Shown: positions 1-9,579, numbered from the stretch's first letter. The stretch: 64,000 bases of DNA from Defluviitaleaceae bacterium (GCA_009780765.1 WQZK01000001.1:8195-72194); one strand, 5' to 3'. Made by a program: numbers and translations. Notes: generated by a model from the letters alone, not told the origin.

Positions 1-1
1 T

Positions 2-925
2 GATAGTAACGGTAACCTTTGGAGTTGGGGTAGTGGATCATATAATTTAGGGCTAGGATATAGTAATTTAGTAGATATCACTAGGCCTCAAATGATTGAA
101 ACAGGATATAATGACATTCAGTTACCTAAATTTGTTGCAATAAGTTTAGATAGAATTAGTATGGCATTAGATATAGATGGTAACCTTTGGAGTTGGGGTT
201 TTACAGAGGGTTTAAGTGGAAGTAATGTTTTAGGACATGGAGATATTAGAAATATTAGTCGCCCTAAAAAAATAACATACGGATATAATAATATGCTATT
301 ACCGGAATTTATTAGTATAAATACTGCAAATACACACAGTATGGCTATAGATGCCAGTGGCAACATTTGGACATGGGGTTTTGGTGGTGGATTAGGGCAT
401 GTTAGTGCAGCAGTGCGTCCGCAAATACTAGAATTATGTTATAACAACGAGGCGTTACCATCTTTTATAGAAATTAGTGCAGGTTTTTCGCACAGTATGG
501 CAATTGATGAATATGGATATGTTTGGAGTTGGGGCTCTGACAACGGAAGGCTAGGGCATGGATTAGATTCAAGTGTTTTTATAACTCGTCCTAAAAAAAT
601 CGCTGGATTAAATAATATTGCTACAATAAGTGCTAGTGCTGGATTTCATATACATAACATGGCATTATGTAAAGAAGGTTATGTTTGGACATTTGGACAT
701 GGTAGGCATGGACAATTGGGACATGGAACAGATAGCAATGAATATACTCCTCGTAAAATAGAAGGTTTATCCAATATTAGAGTGATAAGTGCCAGCAACG
801 ATGTGCGTAGTGTTGTTGTTTGTGAGATTGGTCATATTTGGACTTTTGGAAGCGGTAATTGGTTATCAGGATTATGGGGTACATTGCATAACAACTTTAG
901 TAATATGCCAATTAGAGTGGTGTAG
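2..925 (+). CDS. RCC1-repeat (regulator of chromosome condensation-like) protein, 5' end outside window
   Basis: The frame is open from base 2, so this is the C-terminal 307 residues of a longer protein. It consists of repeated ~50-residue blocks with the core pattern S-(M/H)-A-(I/L)-D..G..W-(S/T)-W-G, typical of RCC1 beta-propeller blades. Recurring motifs are NLWSWG, NIWTWG, YVWSWG, YVWTFG and HIWTFG, followed by LGHG and a P-x-K/Q-I segment. In bacteria such repeats occur in secreted or surface proteins of unknown role. The signal peptide and any anchor would lie upstream and cannot be seen. The stop is 26 nt before rnhB. The family assignment is sure; the function is unknown. Confidence 0.85.
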   Translation, partial: DSNGNLWSWGSGSYNLGLGYSNLVDITRPQMIETGYNDIQLPKFVAISLDRISMALDIDGNLWSWGFTEGLSGSNVLGHGDIRNISRPKKITYGYNNMLLPEFISINTANTHSMAIDASGNIWTWGFGGGLGHVSAAVRPQILELCYNNEALPSFIEISAGFSHSMAIDEYGYVWSWGSDNGRLGHGLDSSVFITRPKKIAGLNNIATISASAGFHIHNMALCKEGYVWTFGHGRHGQLGHGTDSNEYTPRKIEGLSNIRVISASNDVRSVVVCEIGHIWTFGSGNWLSGLWGTLHNNFSNMPIRVV

Positions 926-951
926 GAAAGTAAATTTATTTTAAAACTTTA

Positions 952-1566
952 ATGAAAGATTTGATTTTTACTCAAAAGATATTTGATTTTGATTTATCGC
1001 TAAACTGTAAACATATTTGCGGTGTGGATGAGGCGGGTAGAGGTCCGTTAGCGGGTCCTGTTGTTTGTGCTAGCGTTATTATGCCTTATGATAGTATGAT
1101 AGACGGGATTTACGATAGCAAAGGAGTGAGCGAGAAAAAAAGATCAGAGTTGTTTGATAAAATTAAAAATGTTGCAATTAGTTATCATATTGCGGTTATT
1201 GATTGCGATGTTATAGACGAAATAAATATTTTAGAAGCAACAAAACAGGGTATGGTAGAAGCGATTGTTAGTGTTTGTGATGTTATTACTCCGGACAAAA
1301 TTTTAGTAGATGCCGTTAAGGGATTGAATATTGACAGGGAATATGTGGCTTTGATTAAAGGCGACCAAACAAGCTATGCCATAGCATCGGCCTCAATATT
1401 GGCTAAAGTTACTAGAGATAGATTGATGGAAGAATACGACAAACAATATCTGCAATACGGTTTTAATAAGCACAGGGGTTACGGTACGGTTCAGCATATA
1501 GGGGCGATAAAAGAATTTGGATTATGTCCGATACATAGAAAATCGTTTTGCAAGAATTTTATATGA
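952..1566 (+). CDS. rnhB: Ribonuclease HII
   Basis: This 204-aa protein cleaves the RNA strand of RNA-DNA hybrids and removes single ribonucleotides from DNA. The family hallmark DEAGRGPLAGPVV lies near residues 26-38, giving the first catalytic acidic pair (D and E). YDSKGVSEKKR follows, and the conserved DAVKG and ASASILAKVTRD segments carry the later catalytic aspartates. The length is normal for bacterial RNase HII. There is no good Shine-Dalgarno directly before the ATG. The gene overlaps yraN by ATGA, a pairing common in bacteria. The assignment is secure. Confidence 0.97.
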   Translation: MKDLIFTQKIFDFDLSLNCKHICGVDEAGRGPLAGPVVCASVIMPYDSMIDGIYDSKGVSEKKRSELFDKIKNVAISYHIAVIDCDVIDEINILEATKQGMVEAIVSVCDVITPDKILVDAVKGLNIDREYVALIKGDQTSYAIASASILAKVTRDRLMEEYDKQYLQYGFNKHRGYGTVQHIGAIKEFGLCPIHRKSFCKNFI

Positions 1567-1955
1567 ATACGCAAGATAAAAAATCAATAAAAACTAAAAA
1601 TCTTATCAAAGGAAAATCGGGCGAAAAGTTAGCAGTTAAGTTTTTAAGACAAAAAGGTTATCGCATTCTACATAAAAATTACAAGACAAATTTGGGTGAA
1701 ATTGATATAATAATTAGCGATGGGGAAACACTTATATTTGTAGAGGTTAAAAGTAGAGAAGGTGGTTTTTTGGATGTGCCGGCAGAAGCTGTAACAGCAT
1801 TTAAACAACGAAAAATAAATCAGGTTGCTTGTATGTATTTATCAAGATTTCAATTAAGAAATGTACCCATTAGATTTGATGTTGTAGAGGTTTATATGTC
1901 GGAAAATAGGATGGAGCATTTAGAAAACGCATTTGACAGTTACTTAAAGTTTTAG
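1563..1955 (+). CDS. yraN: YraN/UPF0102 family endonuclease-like protein
   Basis: This is a 130-aa protein of the YraN (UPF0102) family, which has a restriction-endonuclease-like fold and is usually next to rnhB. Visible motifs are GEKLAVKFLRQKGYRILHKN, then GEIDII...LIFVEVKSR, giving the E-D-ExK type core. The ATG at 1563 is preferred over an in-frame ATG at 1548 because it forms an ATGA overlap with the rnhB stop, which suggests translational coupling. The biological role of the family is not firmly known; a part in DNA processing is inferred from the fold and neighbour. Confidence 0.9.
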   Translation: MNTQDKKSIKTKNLIKGKSGEKLAVKFLRQKGYRILHKNYKTNLGEIDIIISDGETLIFVEVKSREGGFLDVPAEAVTAFKQRKINQVACMYLSRFQLRNVPIRFDVVEVYMSENRMEHLENAFDSYLKF

Positions 1956-1956
1956 T

Positions 1957-2883
1957 ATGATTACACAAGAGATTAGACAATTAAATACAGATACTTTACC
2001 GTTAGAATTTAGAAAGTTATCGCTAGCGGATAAAGAAAATTTAGAAAAGATTTTATCACATAATACAGAGCGACTAGGTTGGGAATATTCGTTTGCGATG
2101 ACTCATATTTGGAACTCTAGAGGCAATGCTGAGGTTTGTTTTTTGTCTGATATGGCGATAATTAGGTCAATGTGGGGTGGCAGACGAATTTATTATCCGC
2201 CAATTTTAGTAGACCAACGACATCTTTGTAGAGCAGTTAGTTTAATAGAAAACGAGTGTAGAATTGAAAGTGTTCCGTTAGATATTAGGGGTTTAGAGTT
2301 CGAACAGATGCAAAGATTTGATGGTAGTAGATATGACATTTCTACTAGTCGAGATAATTGCGATTATATTTATAGTACCGACGATTTAATAACATTAAAA
2401 GGCAAAGCATTTCATTCTAAACGTAATTTTATCACGAGATTTAAGGCAACTTATCCCGATTATAATTTTAGAGCTTATAATGACGAATTAGATAGAAAAA
2501 ATATTTTTGCTCTTTATGAAAAATGGAATGCTACTACCGAACACGAAACATACGCTTTAGAGCAATTAGTTATAACTCGGGCATTAGATTATCGAGTGGA
2601 ATTAAATTTGCAAATTGGTGTTTTATATGTGAACGATAATTTAGTTGCATTTTCTATAAGTGATATTAGTAATCATAATATTGCACACACATTTTTTGAA
2701 AAAGCCGATAAGGACTATATTGGTAGCTTTCAGGCGATAAATCAATTTTCTGCCCAAGCATTTTTAAGTAATCATAAATTTGTAAATCGTCAAGAGGATT
2801 TAGGAATAGAAGGGCTAAGAAAGGCAAAATTATCTTATCATCCAATAAAATTACTAGAGAAGTACAGGGCAGTAAAATGTTAA
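1957..2883 (+). CDS. DUF2156 / phosphatidylglycerol lysyltransferase C-terminal-domain protein
   Basis: The 308-aa protein resembles the DUF2156 family, which shares its acyltransferase-like fold with the C-terminal domain of MprF. Supporting features are the N-terminal LSLADKENLEKIL and YSFAMTHIWNS blocks, HSKRNFITRF near the middle, and the C-terminal block with YIGSFQAIN, then EDLGIEGLRKAKLSYHP and KYRA. No transmembrane flippase domain is present, so it is a soluble stand-alone form. It starts 1 nt after yraN stops and overlaps the next acetyltransferase gene by 7 nt. The two are probably co-translated and may work together. The substrate is unknown. Confidence 0.75.
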   Translation: MITQEIRQLNTDTLPLEFRKLSLADKENLEKILSHNTERLGWEYSFAMTHIWNSRGNAEVCFLSDMAIIRSMWGGRRIYYPPILVDQRHLCRAVSLIENECRIESVPLDIRGLEFEQMQRFDGSRYDISTSRDNCDYIYSTDDLITLKGKAFHSKRNFITRFKATYPDYNFRAYNDELDRKNIFALYEKWNATTEHETYALEQLVITRALDYRVELNLQIGVLYVNDNLVAFSISDISNHNIAHTFFEKADKDYIGSFQAINQFSAQAFLSNHKFVNRQEDLGIEGLRKAKLSYHPIKLLEKYRAVKC

Positions 2884-3908
2884 ACGAAAAATTTATATTG
2901 CAACTTAAAAGTCTTTATAAGGACGCTTTTCCTACAGACTCCGCTAATTTCGTGGAGTATTTTTTTAGTGGTCGGCTTAAAAATGATTTATTTAATAATG
3001 TAGCAACAGTATCGGATGATAAACAATTAGTATCGGCGGGGTATATTATAAAAAAGCCTGCAAAGATTTTTAATAAGCAAGAAACGGCTTATTACTTAAC
3101 TGCTTTAGCGACTTTTAGCGAGCATCGCAATAAAGGATATTTTACTCAACTTATGCAAAAACTGCTTATCAATCTTTATGATAAACAAGTTTCGTTTTGC
3201 TTTTTATATCCTTTTAATCACGAATTTTATCTAAAATATAACTTTAATAATGTTAGTTTTTGCGATAAAATTATAGCAAATGGTAATAAAAAGTGTATAG
3301 AGATTAAGTATACTTCAAATTCGCAAATTCCGAATGATGTATTAAATCAACTCGCAACACTAGATAAAAAAAACGATTTTGATAATCGCTTAACATTCGG
3401 CAAAGAAGAGATTTTAAAAAAAATAGGAGAATTTTCGGCAGATAATGTTGAGTTATGCACCTATGCGTACTCAAACGATACTGACAGCATTTTTGCATAT
3501 TGCTTTAAGAATGATAAAAAAGTATTTTTTTATGTAACGAATGACAAAAAAATGTTTTTTGATTTAGACGCTCTTAAAGGTTTAGAGGTTTTTGATTTTA
3601 ATCAAGGAGAAATGCCATATATTCAAGCAAGAATAGTAAATATAAAAACGGCACTTCAAATAGCACCACTTATTATCAAAAAGCCGTTTAGTATAAAAAT
3701 AGTTGATAACTTAATTAAAGATAACAACGCTATATTTTTAGTGACACCAAAAAGCGAAGGGCAAGATAATATAATTAAAATAATTAAAGAAGCTAAAAGC
3801 AACAAACTAGATTTTGAATTTAACATTGCTGAACTAACAAAAATATTATTATGTGGTGATGGGGCATTAGTAAAACCACAACGCAATTGTTTTATAGATC
3901 AATATTAA
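2877..3908 (+). CDS. GNAT-family N-acetyltransferase
   Basis: A 343-aa protein whose first ~130 residues look like a GNAT domain. YYLTALATFSEHRNKGYF corresponds to beta-strand 4 and the acetyl-CoA pyrophosphate-binding (R/Q)xxGx(G/A) region, here as HRNKGYF. The following FCFLYPFNHEFYLKYNF matches the LYP...FY...F end of the domain. The C-terminal half resembles the sterol-carrier-like tail of Eis-type two-domain acetyltransferases, but this is only a weak impression. It overlaps the DUF2156 gene and is followed by a convergent intergenic hairpin. The substrate is unknown. Confidence 0.75.
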   Translation: MLNEKFILQLKSLYKDAFPTDSANFVEYFFSGRLKNDLFNNVATVSDDKQLVSAGYIIKKPAKIFNKQETAYYLTALATFSEHRNKGYFTQLMQKLLINLYDKQVSFCFLYPFNHEFYLKYNFNNVSFCDKIIANGNKKCIEIKYTSNSQIPNDVLNQLATLDKKNDFDNRLTFGKEEILKKIGEFSADNVELCTYAYSNDTDSIFAYCFKNDKKVFFYVTNDKKMFFDLDALKGLEVFDFNQGEMPYIQARIVNIKTALQIAPLIIKKPFSIKIVDNLIKDNNAIFLVTPKSEGQDNIIKIIKEAKSNKLDFEFNIAELTKILLCGDGALVKPQRNCFIDQY

Positions 3909-3927
3909 AATGAAATTTTCTCATTGC

Positions 3928-3949
3928 TTAAGTGGCATTTTGTACTTAA
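3928..3949. terminator. Weak convergent hairpin between GNAT gene and ogg
   Basis: TTAAGT at 3928-3933 pairs with ACTTAA at 3944-3949 across a 10-nt loop, in the 45-nt gap between two converging genes. The stem is short and AT-rich and is followed by a loose T run, so termination activity is only a guess. Confidence 0.3.
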
Positions 3950-3953
3950 TTTA

Positions 3954-4781
3954 TTAAATTTCTTTTCGCAAATATTGCAGAAAATAAAAAATATATTGTT
4001 GAGCGATACCTGCATATTTATGATTTAATAAAACTTCGCCATCATCGCCTAATTGTTCAAGAGCTTTATTTATCCAAGTGTCTTGTGGGGCGATGTCTAA
4101 GCGGTTAAAGTCGCCACAAAAAAGCATAACGCAATTTGCTACTTTTGGCCCTATACCTGTTATTTGGCAGAGGGCTTTTTGTAATTCTTTATTAGACAAT
4201 TTTTTGAGTTGTTCTATATTTATGTTTTTTAACTGCTCTATTGCCTTTACTAAGTAGACACTTCTATATCCGCAGCCTAATTCCTTAAAGTCCGCTTCTG
4301 TTACATTTTTTAGTTGTTTTAAGGCAGGGAAAGCATATTTACCATACGCTAACTTATCGCCGTATCTTTCTGCCAATAAATTCAAAGTTTTAGTGAATCG
4401 TTTAATGTTGTTATTAGCAGAAATTATAAACGACAGAACCATTTCTACAAATTCGCCTTTTAGAATACGAATTCCATCGCCTGCTTTAATTGCGGGTATC
4501 ATTTTTTTATATTCTGATAACGAGTTTTTTATTGCGTTATAATCGGTATCAAAATCAAAATAGTTATAAAAATATGTAGAATTATCGCATTTGATAATAA
4601 TTTTATTATCGTTTTTATCTTGCACTATATCAGCAAAATGATTGCCAACAATAAGTTGATAACCATTTTCTATAGCAAAATACCGAAAAACTTGACCGCT
4701 GTGCATTATAGCATCCACATCAAATTGAGTTAAATCATAAACCTCTATAGTATTATCATCTATTATTTTAGCTATTGGCAT
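3954..4781 (-). CDS. ogg: 8-oxoguanine DNA glycosylase/AP lyase (OGG1-like, HhH-GPD)
   Basis: This 275-aa protein excises 8-oxoguanine from DNA. The helix-hairpin-helix is ITGIGPKVANCVMLF near residues 208-222; its lysine (in PKVAN) corresponds to the Schiff-base lysine of OGG1. The catalytic aspartate follows in APQDTWI. The SGQVFRY motif near residues 27-33 is typical of the OGG N-terminal domain. The gene is the last of a leuS-ruvX-ogg run; its ATG shares one base with the ruvX stop (TAATG), so translation is coupled. The family is clear; Ogg1 versus a related subtype is inferred. Confidence 0.92.
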   Translation of the reverse strand: MPIAKIIDDNTIEVYDLTQFDVDAIMHSGQVFRYFAIENGYQLIVGNHFADIVQDKNDNKIIIKCDNSTYFYNYFDFDTDYNAIKNSLSEYKKMIPAIKAGDGIRILKGEFVEMVLSFIISANNNIKRFTKTLNLLAERYGDKLAYGKYAFPALKQLKNVTEADFKELGCGYRSVYLVKAIEQLKNINIEQLKKLSNKELQKALCQITGIGPKVANCVMLFCGDFNRLDIAPQDTWINKALEQLGDDGEVLLNHKYAGIAQQYIFYFLQYLRKEI

Positions 4782-5233
4782 TATAAAAATCTTAATCCAT
4801 CTAAATAAGATTGCAGAATTATTTGAGCACTGGCGGTATCGAGTTCGCCCGATTTTTTGGCTGATTTTTTGGCGGTGGTGTTAGCTGTTCGTATGTTAAA
4901 ATTATCATAAAATGCACTAAAGCCTTGTTTTGCTTGTGCAGTGCTTAATCGCTCATCTTTGTAGATAATCTCTAAGCCTGTAACTTTTTGCAAAGCATTG
5001 CCAAAACTACGAGTTTTACTTGCCCGCTCGCCCTCACTTCCGTCCATGTTTTTTGGAAGCCCTATAACGATTTTTTCTATCGCTTCATTTTCACACACTT
5101 TCGCAATGTAATCAACATCTAGACGCATAGTTTTTTCCTTAAACGCCTTTAGCGGAGTTGCAACTTGCAAAATGTTATCCGCAATTGCAAGCCCTATTGA
5201 ATTATCACCATAATCTATTCCTAATATATTCAT
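4781..5233 (-). CDS. ruvX: Putative pre-16S rRNA nuclease YqgF/RuvX
   Basis: This 150-aa protein has an RNase H-like fold. It starts MNILGIDYGDNSIGLAIAD, where the D of GIDYG is the first acidic active-site residue. IEKIVIGLPKNMDGSEG near the middle and YKDERLSTAQA are the other family motifs. YqgF is known for 16S rRNA 5' maturation and an anti-termination link. It lies 3 nt downstream of leuS and overlaps ogg by one base. The assignment is secure. Confidence 0.95.
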   Translation of the reverse strand: MNILGIDYGDNSIGLAIADNILQVATPLKAFKEKTMRLDVDYIAKVCENEAIEKIVIGLPKNMDGSEGERASKTRSFGNALQKVTGLEIIYKDERLSTAQAKQGFSAFYDNFNIRTANTTAKKSAKKSGELDTASAQIILQSYLDGLRFL

Positions 5234-5236
5234 ATT

Positions 5237-7675
5237 TTATACAATCACATTAACTATTTTATTTGGCACATAAATAACTTTTTTAGCTGTTGCTAGGCCT
5301 AAGTGAGCTAGTGCTTTTTTTTCTATGCTATCGCTTGCTTCGCCAACTTCTATGCTTATTGTACCTTTTAGCTTTCCTAATAGCTGTACAGGAATTTCTA
5401 TTGTACTTTCTACTAGCTTACTTTCGTCAAATTTCGGGAAGTTTTCATTTGCAATATCTTTACTAAAAACACTCTCGTAAATTTCGCTTGTGATGTGCGG
5501 AATAAAAGGATTCATAACTATTAGATATTGGCGCAATTCTTCTTTAGTGATGTAACCAGATTTTTTAACAACATTCATAAACTCCATAAAGCCAGCTATA
5601 ACGGTATTAAACTTAAAGTCGGCTCTATCTTCTGTTGCCACATTGCTATCTGCTATTATACCAGTATCGGCACGCTTAATCATTTGATGTAATGCTTTTT
5701 CGTGTGTGGAACTAATTGAATTATCGTCCTTTTTTACAATATCCAATAAACTCCACACCTTTTTAAGAAAGTTGCTACATCCGTTAATTCCCTCTAAAGT
5801 CCAAATTGTATTAAACTCATAATCGCCCATAAATAATATATGCAACCTAAAACAATCAGCTCCGTAGGTGTTTATAACTTCGATTGGGTCAATAGCATTA
5901 CCGCTACTCTTACCCATTTTCTTCCCAGATTCGTCCAAAATTAAACCGTTGCACATACGGCGAATAAACGGCAACTTATGCGGAACAGCTTTAATATCAT
6001 ACAAAAAGTTATGCCAGAAACTAGCGTATAACATATGACGGGTCACATGCTCGGTACCACCTGTATAAAGGTCAACTGCTCCCCAGTATTTTAGTTTTTC
6101 TTGAGAAACAAATTCATTTTGATTATGTGGGTCTAAAAAACGAAGCCAATACCAACTACTGCCTGCCCAATTTGGCATAGTATCGCTTTCTCGAACTGCT
6201 TTAATTCCACATTTAGGGCAATGAGTTTCTATCCATTCTAACGCTTTAACCAGTGGACCATTTCCGCTAGCATCAGGAGTGAAATCTTTAATTTTGGGTA
6301 GTTCCAGCGGTAAATCTTTGTCGGAGCAAGGTACAAATCCACACTTTTCGCAAATAACAATCGGGAAAGGCTCGCCCCAGTAACGCTGACGGTTAAACGG
6401 CCAATCCTGCATTTTATAGTTAGTTTTAGCAGTCGCTAATTTTTTAGTGGCAAGATGCTTAATGATTTTTGCTTTAGCAGTCTCTACATCTAATCCATTT
6501 ATAATGTCGCTATTAACTAATTCGCCATCACCTGTGTAGGCTTCTAATTCAACATTTCCACCTCTAATAACCTCTACAATCGGCAAATTAAACTTTTTAG
6601 CAAACTCCCAATCTCGAGTATCGTGCCCAGGAACCGCCATAATTGCACCTGTGCCGTAACCCATCATAATATAATCAGCAACAAAAACAGGAATTTGTTT
6701 TTGTGTAGCAGGATTTATTGCCATAATTCCATCTAGCACAACACCTGTTTTTTGCTTATCGGCACTTCGCTCTATATTATCTTTTGCCGCCGCCTCTTTA
6801 GCGTAAGCTATAACTTTATCTAAGTTAGCGATTTTTTTAGCGTATTTTTTGATAAGAGGATGCTCGGGAGCAATTGCCATATAAGTTACACCGTAAAGAG
6901 TATCGGGACGGGTTGTAAAGACTTCTAGCTTATCCTTTAGTTTTTCTGTTTTATCTTTGCCGCCTTTGCTAGCTAATTCAAAAATAATTTCTGCACCCTC
7001 ACTCTTTCCAACCCAATTGCGTTGACTATCCTTTAGATTATCTTTTAAGTCTATCTCGTTTATAGCTTGTAACATTTTTTCGCTATAAGACTTCATTTTT
7101 AGATACCAAACGCTTCTACGACGCACCTCAACTGTATTTTTACATCTATCGCAAATTCCGCCTTGACTATCCTCATTAGATAACACAGTTTGGCAACTAG
7201 CACAAAAATTAACCTCGCCCTCGGCTTTATAAGCTAAACCATGCTTAAATAATTGCACAAAAATCCACTGTGTCCACTTGTAGTAACTAGGGTCAGTTGT
7301 AGAAAATTCTCTAGACCAATCAAACGAAAAGCCAAGTCTGGTTAGCTGATTAGTAAATATTTTTATACTATCCTGCGTGGCAGACTTAGGATTTATATCC
7401 ATTTTTAAGGCATAATTTTCTGTCGGCAAACCAAAAGCATCCCAACCAACAGGATACAAAACATTAAAGCCCTTTAACCTTTTGTAACGAGCAATTACCT
7501 CGCTGGGAGTAAATGCTTTAACATGACCCAAATGTATGCCCTTGCCGCTTGGTCCAAAAAATTCAGTAAGTACATAATACTTAGGTTTTTTAGAAAAATC
7601 TTCTGCATTAAATGTTCCATTAGCAAGCCATCTCTCTTGCCATTTTTTCTCTATATCTGTAAAATTATAATTCAT
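5237..7675 (-). CDS. leuS: Leucyl-tRNA synthetase
   Basis: This 812-aa class I aminoacyl-tRNA synthetase charges tRNA-Leu. The HIGH motif appears as HLGH near residue 48 (GIHLGHVKAFTPSEV) and the KMSKS loop as KMGKSSGN near residue 585. The editing domain shows TTRPDTLYGVTYM and GTGAIMAVPGHDTRDWEFA, which contain the threonine-rich and aspartate editing signatures. Two CxxC pairs near residues 158-179 and two in the C-terminal half suggest zinc-binding modules. KMGKS in place of KMSKS is a minor, tolerated variant. The upstream leader is only ~55 nt and shows no T-box core, so no tRNA-sensing riboswitch is apparent. Confidence 0.98.
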   Translation of the reverse strand: MNYNFTDIEKKWQERWLANGTFNAEDFSKKPKYYVLTEFFGPSGKGIHLGHVKAFTPSEVIARYKRLKGFNVLYPVGWDAFGLPTENYALKMDINPKSATQDSIKIFTNQLTRLGFSFDWSREFSTTDPSYYKWTQWIFVQLFKHGLAYKAEGEVNFCASCQTVLSNEDSQGGICDRCKNTVEVRRRSVWYLKMKSYSEKMLQAINEIDLKDNLKDSQRNWVGKSEGAEIIFELASKGGKDKTEKLKDKLEVFTTRPDTLYGVTYMAIAPEHPLIKKYAKKIANLDKVIAYAKEAAAKDNIERSADKQKTGVVLDGIMAINPATQKQIPVFVADYIMMGYGTGAIMAVPGHDTRDWEFAKKFNLPIVEVIRGGNVELEAYTGDGELVNSDIINGLDVETAKAKIIKHLATKKLATAKTNYKMQDWPFNRQRYWGEPFPIVICEKCGFVPCSDKDLPLELPKIKDFTPDASGNGPLVKALEWIETHCPKCGIKAVRESDTMPNWAGSSWYWLRFLDPHNQNEFVSQEKLKYWGAVDLYTGGTEHVTRHMLYASFWHNFLYDIKAVPHKLPFIRRMCNGLILDESGKKMGKSSGNAIDPIEVINTYGADCFRLHILFMGDYEFNTIWTLEGINGCSNFLKKVWSLLDIVKKDDNSISSTHEKALHQMIKRADTGIIADSNVATEDRADFKFNTVIAGFMEFMNVVKKSGYITKEELRQYLIVMNPFIPHITSEIYESVFSKDIANENFPKFDESKLVESTIEIPVQLLGKLKGTISIEVGEASDSIEKKALAHLGLATAKKVIYVPNKIVNVIV

Positions 7676-7730
7676 AATTGTTTTCTTTTTGATTGATTTT
7701 ATAAAGTTTGTTGTCGTTAGAGTTTTACCC

Positions 7731-9386
7731 TTATAGAATTTGTGATAAAAACATTTTTAATTTTTCGAATATTTTTTTGTTTTCTTCTATTGTAGCTGCG
7801 GCGGTTAGATAGGCTTTTATAAGAGGTTCGGTACCGGAGGGGCGAATTATTAGCTGTGAATCGTCGGCTAAATCAAATGATATTACATCGGCTTTTGGTA
7901 GAGGAAATTCGGTTTGAGTTAAGTAATCTATTGTTTTATTTACTTTAACTCCGCTAATCTCAAGTGGTAAATTTGCTCTTAAATTTTTTAATAACTCTTG
8001 CATTTTAGTATTTCCGCTAGCACCTTCAAAGGTATAGGTTAGTAATTGATGCTGATAGAAGCCAAATTCATCATAAATTTCGTTGATTTTATCAATTAGC
8101 GTTTTGCCTTGTTTTTTATAGTAAGCAGTCATCTCGCTAGCTAGCATACTGGCTATAACGGCATCTTTATCTCGTACATAAGTGCCTGCTAAGTAGCCAT
8201 AGCTTTCTTCAAAGCCAAATATAAATCTACTTTCTTGTTTTAAATCCTCTAAAGTTTTAATATATTCGCCGATATACTTAAAACCGGTCAAAACATTAAC
8301 TACGCTAGCACCATGTTTATTAGCGATTTTATGCGCTAGCGGGGTAGATACGATTGTTTTAACAAGCACAGGATTATCAGGCAGAATACCTAACTCTCTT
8401 CGTTTAGTAAATATATAATTTGCAATTAAAACTCCCATTTCATTGCCTGTCAATAGTAATATTTCACCTTTGTGGTTGACTGCAACACCCATTCTATCAG
8501 CATCGGGGTCGGTAGCGATAAGAATATCTGCTCCTGTTTCTTTTAATAACTCAATCCCCAATGCAAGTGCTTCGGGCTTTTCAGGATTAGGATAAGGGCA
8601 AGTAGGGAAGTTGCCGTCGGGGTTAGCTTGCTCGGCAACCAAATGCAATTTTACTGAATGTAATGTAAGTAACTGAGGAATTATACGGTAACCGGCACCG
8701 TTAAGAGGCGAGTATATAACCTCTAACCCATCTGCAGTATCTAAACTATAACTCATAACTTTTTCAATATACTCACCCTCTAGGCTATCATCGATAATGC
8801 TTATCAAACCTTTTGATAAATAGCTTTCAAAAGTGTCCATTTTTATAGCAAATGGATCAATTTTTTCTATAAATGATAAAATTTCGTTGGCTTGATTATC
8901 GGTTACTTGACAACCATTATTATCATACACTTTGTAACCGTTATACTTAGCGGGATTATGGCTGGCAGTAACCATAATGCCCATATCGCATTTTAACTCT
9001 CGCACCATAAATGATAGATGAGGAGTAGGGGCAAGAGTAGGAGATATGTATGCTTTAATGCCATTAGATGCTAAAACACAAGCGGTAACTTTGCTAAACT
9101 CATCGCTTTTATTTCTGCTGTCGTAGCTAATAGCAACGGATTTTAAGTTTTTGCGTAGCATATAATCAGCAACACCTTGCGTGGCTTTTGCGATAGTATA
9201 AATATTTAAGCAGTTTGTGCCAACACTAATTTCACCTCTAAGTCCACCTGTGCCAAAAATCAAATCCTTATAAAAAGCATTTTCAATGGCATTTTGATTG
9301 TTTCTAATAGCTTCTAGCTCTTGTTTTAGTGCCTTATCTGTTACCTTTTCAAGCCATAATTCATAATTTTTAATTGCTGTTGTCAT
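7731..9386 (-). CDS. Phospho-sugar mutase (phosphoglucomutase/phosphomannomutase)
   Basis: The 551-aa alpha-D-phosphohexomutase interconverts hexose 1- and 6-phosphates. The phosphoserine loop is TASHNPAKYNGYKVYD near residues 139-154, the Mg-binding loop is DPDADRMGV, the sugar-binding loop is GFEESYGYLAG, and the phosphate-binding loop near the C-terminus is RPSGTEP. The length and architecture match the PgcA/PgmB2-like long form in Firmicutes. It could supply glucose-1-P or mannose-1-P to the nearby polysaccharide locus, where no other mutase was seen between manA and manC. It has its own consensus promoter on the minus strand (9420-9448). Substrate preference cannot be read from the sequence. 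Confidence 0.93.
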   Translation of the reverse strand: MTTAIKNYELWLEKVTDKALKQELEAIRNNQNAIENAFYKDLIFGTGGLRGEISVGTNCLNIYTIAKATQGVADYMLRKNLKSVAISYDSRNKSDEFSKVTACVLASNGIKAYISPTLAPTPHLSFMVRELKCDMGIMVTASHNPAKYNGYKVYDNNGCQVTDNQANEILSFIEKIDPFAIKMDTFESYLSKGLISIIDDSLEGEYIEKVMSYSLDTADGLEVIYSPLNGAGYRIIPQLLTLHSVKLHLVAEQANPDGNFPTCPYPNPEKPEALALGIELLKETGADILIATDPDADRMGVAVNHKGEILLLTGNEMGVLIANYIFTKRRELGILPDNPVLVKTIVSTPLAHKIANKHGASVVNVLTGFKYIGEYIKTLEDLKQESRFIFGFEESYGYLAGTYVRDKDAVIASMLASEMTAYYKKQGKTLIDKINEIYDEFGFYQHQLLTYTFEGASGNTKMQELLKNLRANLPLEISGVKVNKTIDYLTQTEFPLPKADVISFDLADDSQLIIRPSGTEPLIKAYLTAAATIEENKKIFEKLKMFLSQIL

Positions 9387-9419
9387 AATAAAAAATTCCT
9401 AAAAGTATGATGTATTTTT

Positions 9420-9448
9420 AGTATACCATTACATAGATATAGTGTCAA
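9420..9448 (-). promoter_or_regulatory. Sigma-A type promoter for the phosphohexomutase gene
   Basis: On the minus strand TTGACA (9443-9448) and TATACT (9420-9425) are separated by exactly 17 nt, about 35 nt upstream of the ATG. It is back-to-back with the plus-strand promoter at 9479-9507. Confidence 0.8.
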
Positions 9449-9478
9449 ATGATGTTTTATAAAAAACAAAAATAATAG

Positions 9479-9507
9479 TTTACAATACTTGTGATGTTGC
9501 ATATACT
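9479..9507 (+). promoter_or_regulatory. Sigma-A type promoter for a small RNA
   Basis: TTTACA (9479-9484), 17-nt spacer, TATACT (9502-9507). Transcription should start near 9514, just before a short structured unit that ends in a clear terminator. Confidence 0.8.
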
Positions 9508-9540
9508 ATAGAGGACTTTCGCCTTAGGAGGGTTACAATT

Positions 9541-9579
9541 ATGAGTGAAATAAAAAAAGGAAAATCAAATATAGATTAG
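9541..9579 (+). CDS. 12-aa ORF inside the small RNA
   Basis: ATG at 9541, 8 nt after AGGAGGG (9526-9532), encodes MSEIKKGKSNID. The SD is excellent in sequence but sequestered in a predicted stem, so translation may be conditional. The peptide is hydrophilic and lysine-rich with no recognisable motif. It may instead be only a structural part of the RNA. Confidence 0.35.
   Translation: MSEIKKGKSNID

Noticed and set aside
7676..7730. T-box riboswitch before leuS
   Set aside because: The gap is only 55 nt and lacks the T-box core and terminator/antiterminator pair.
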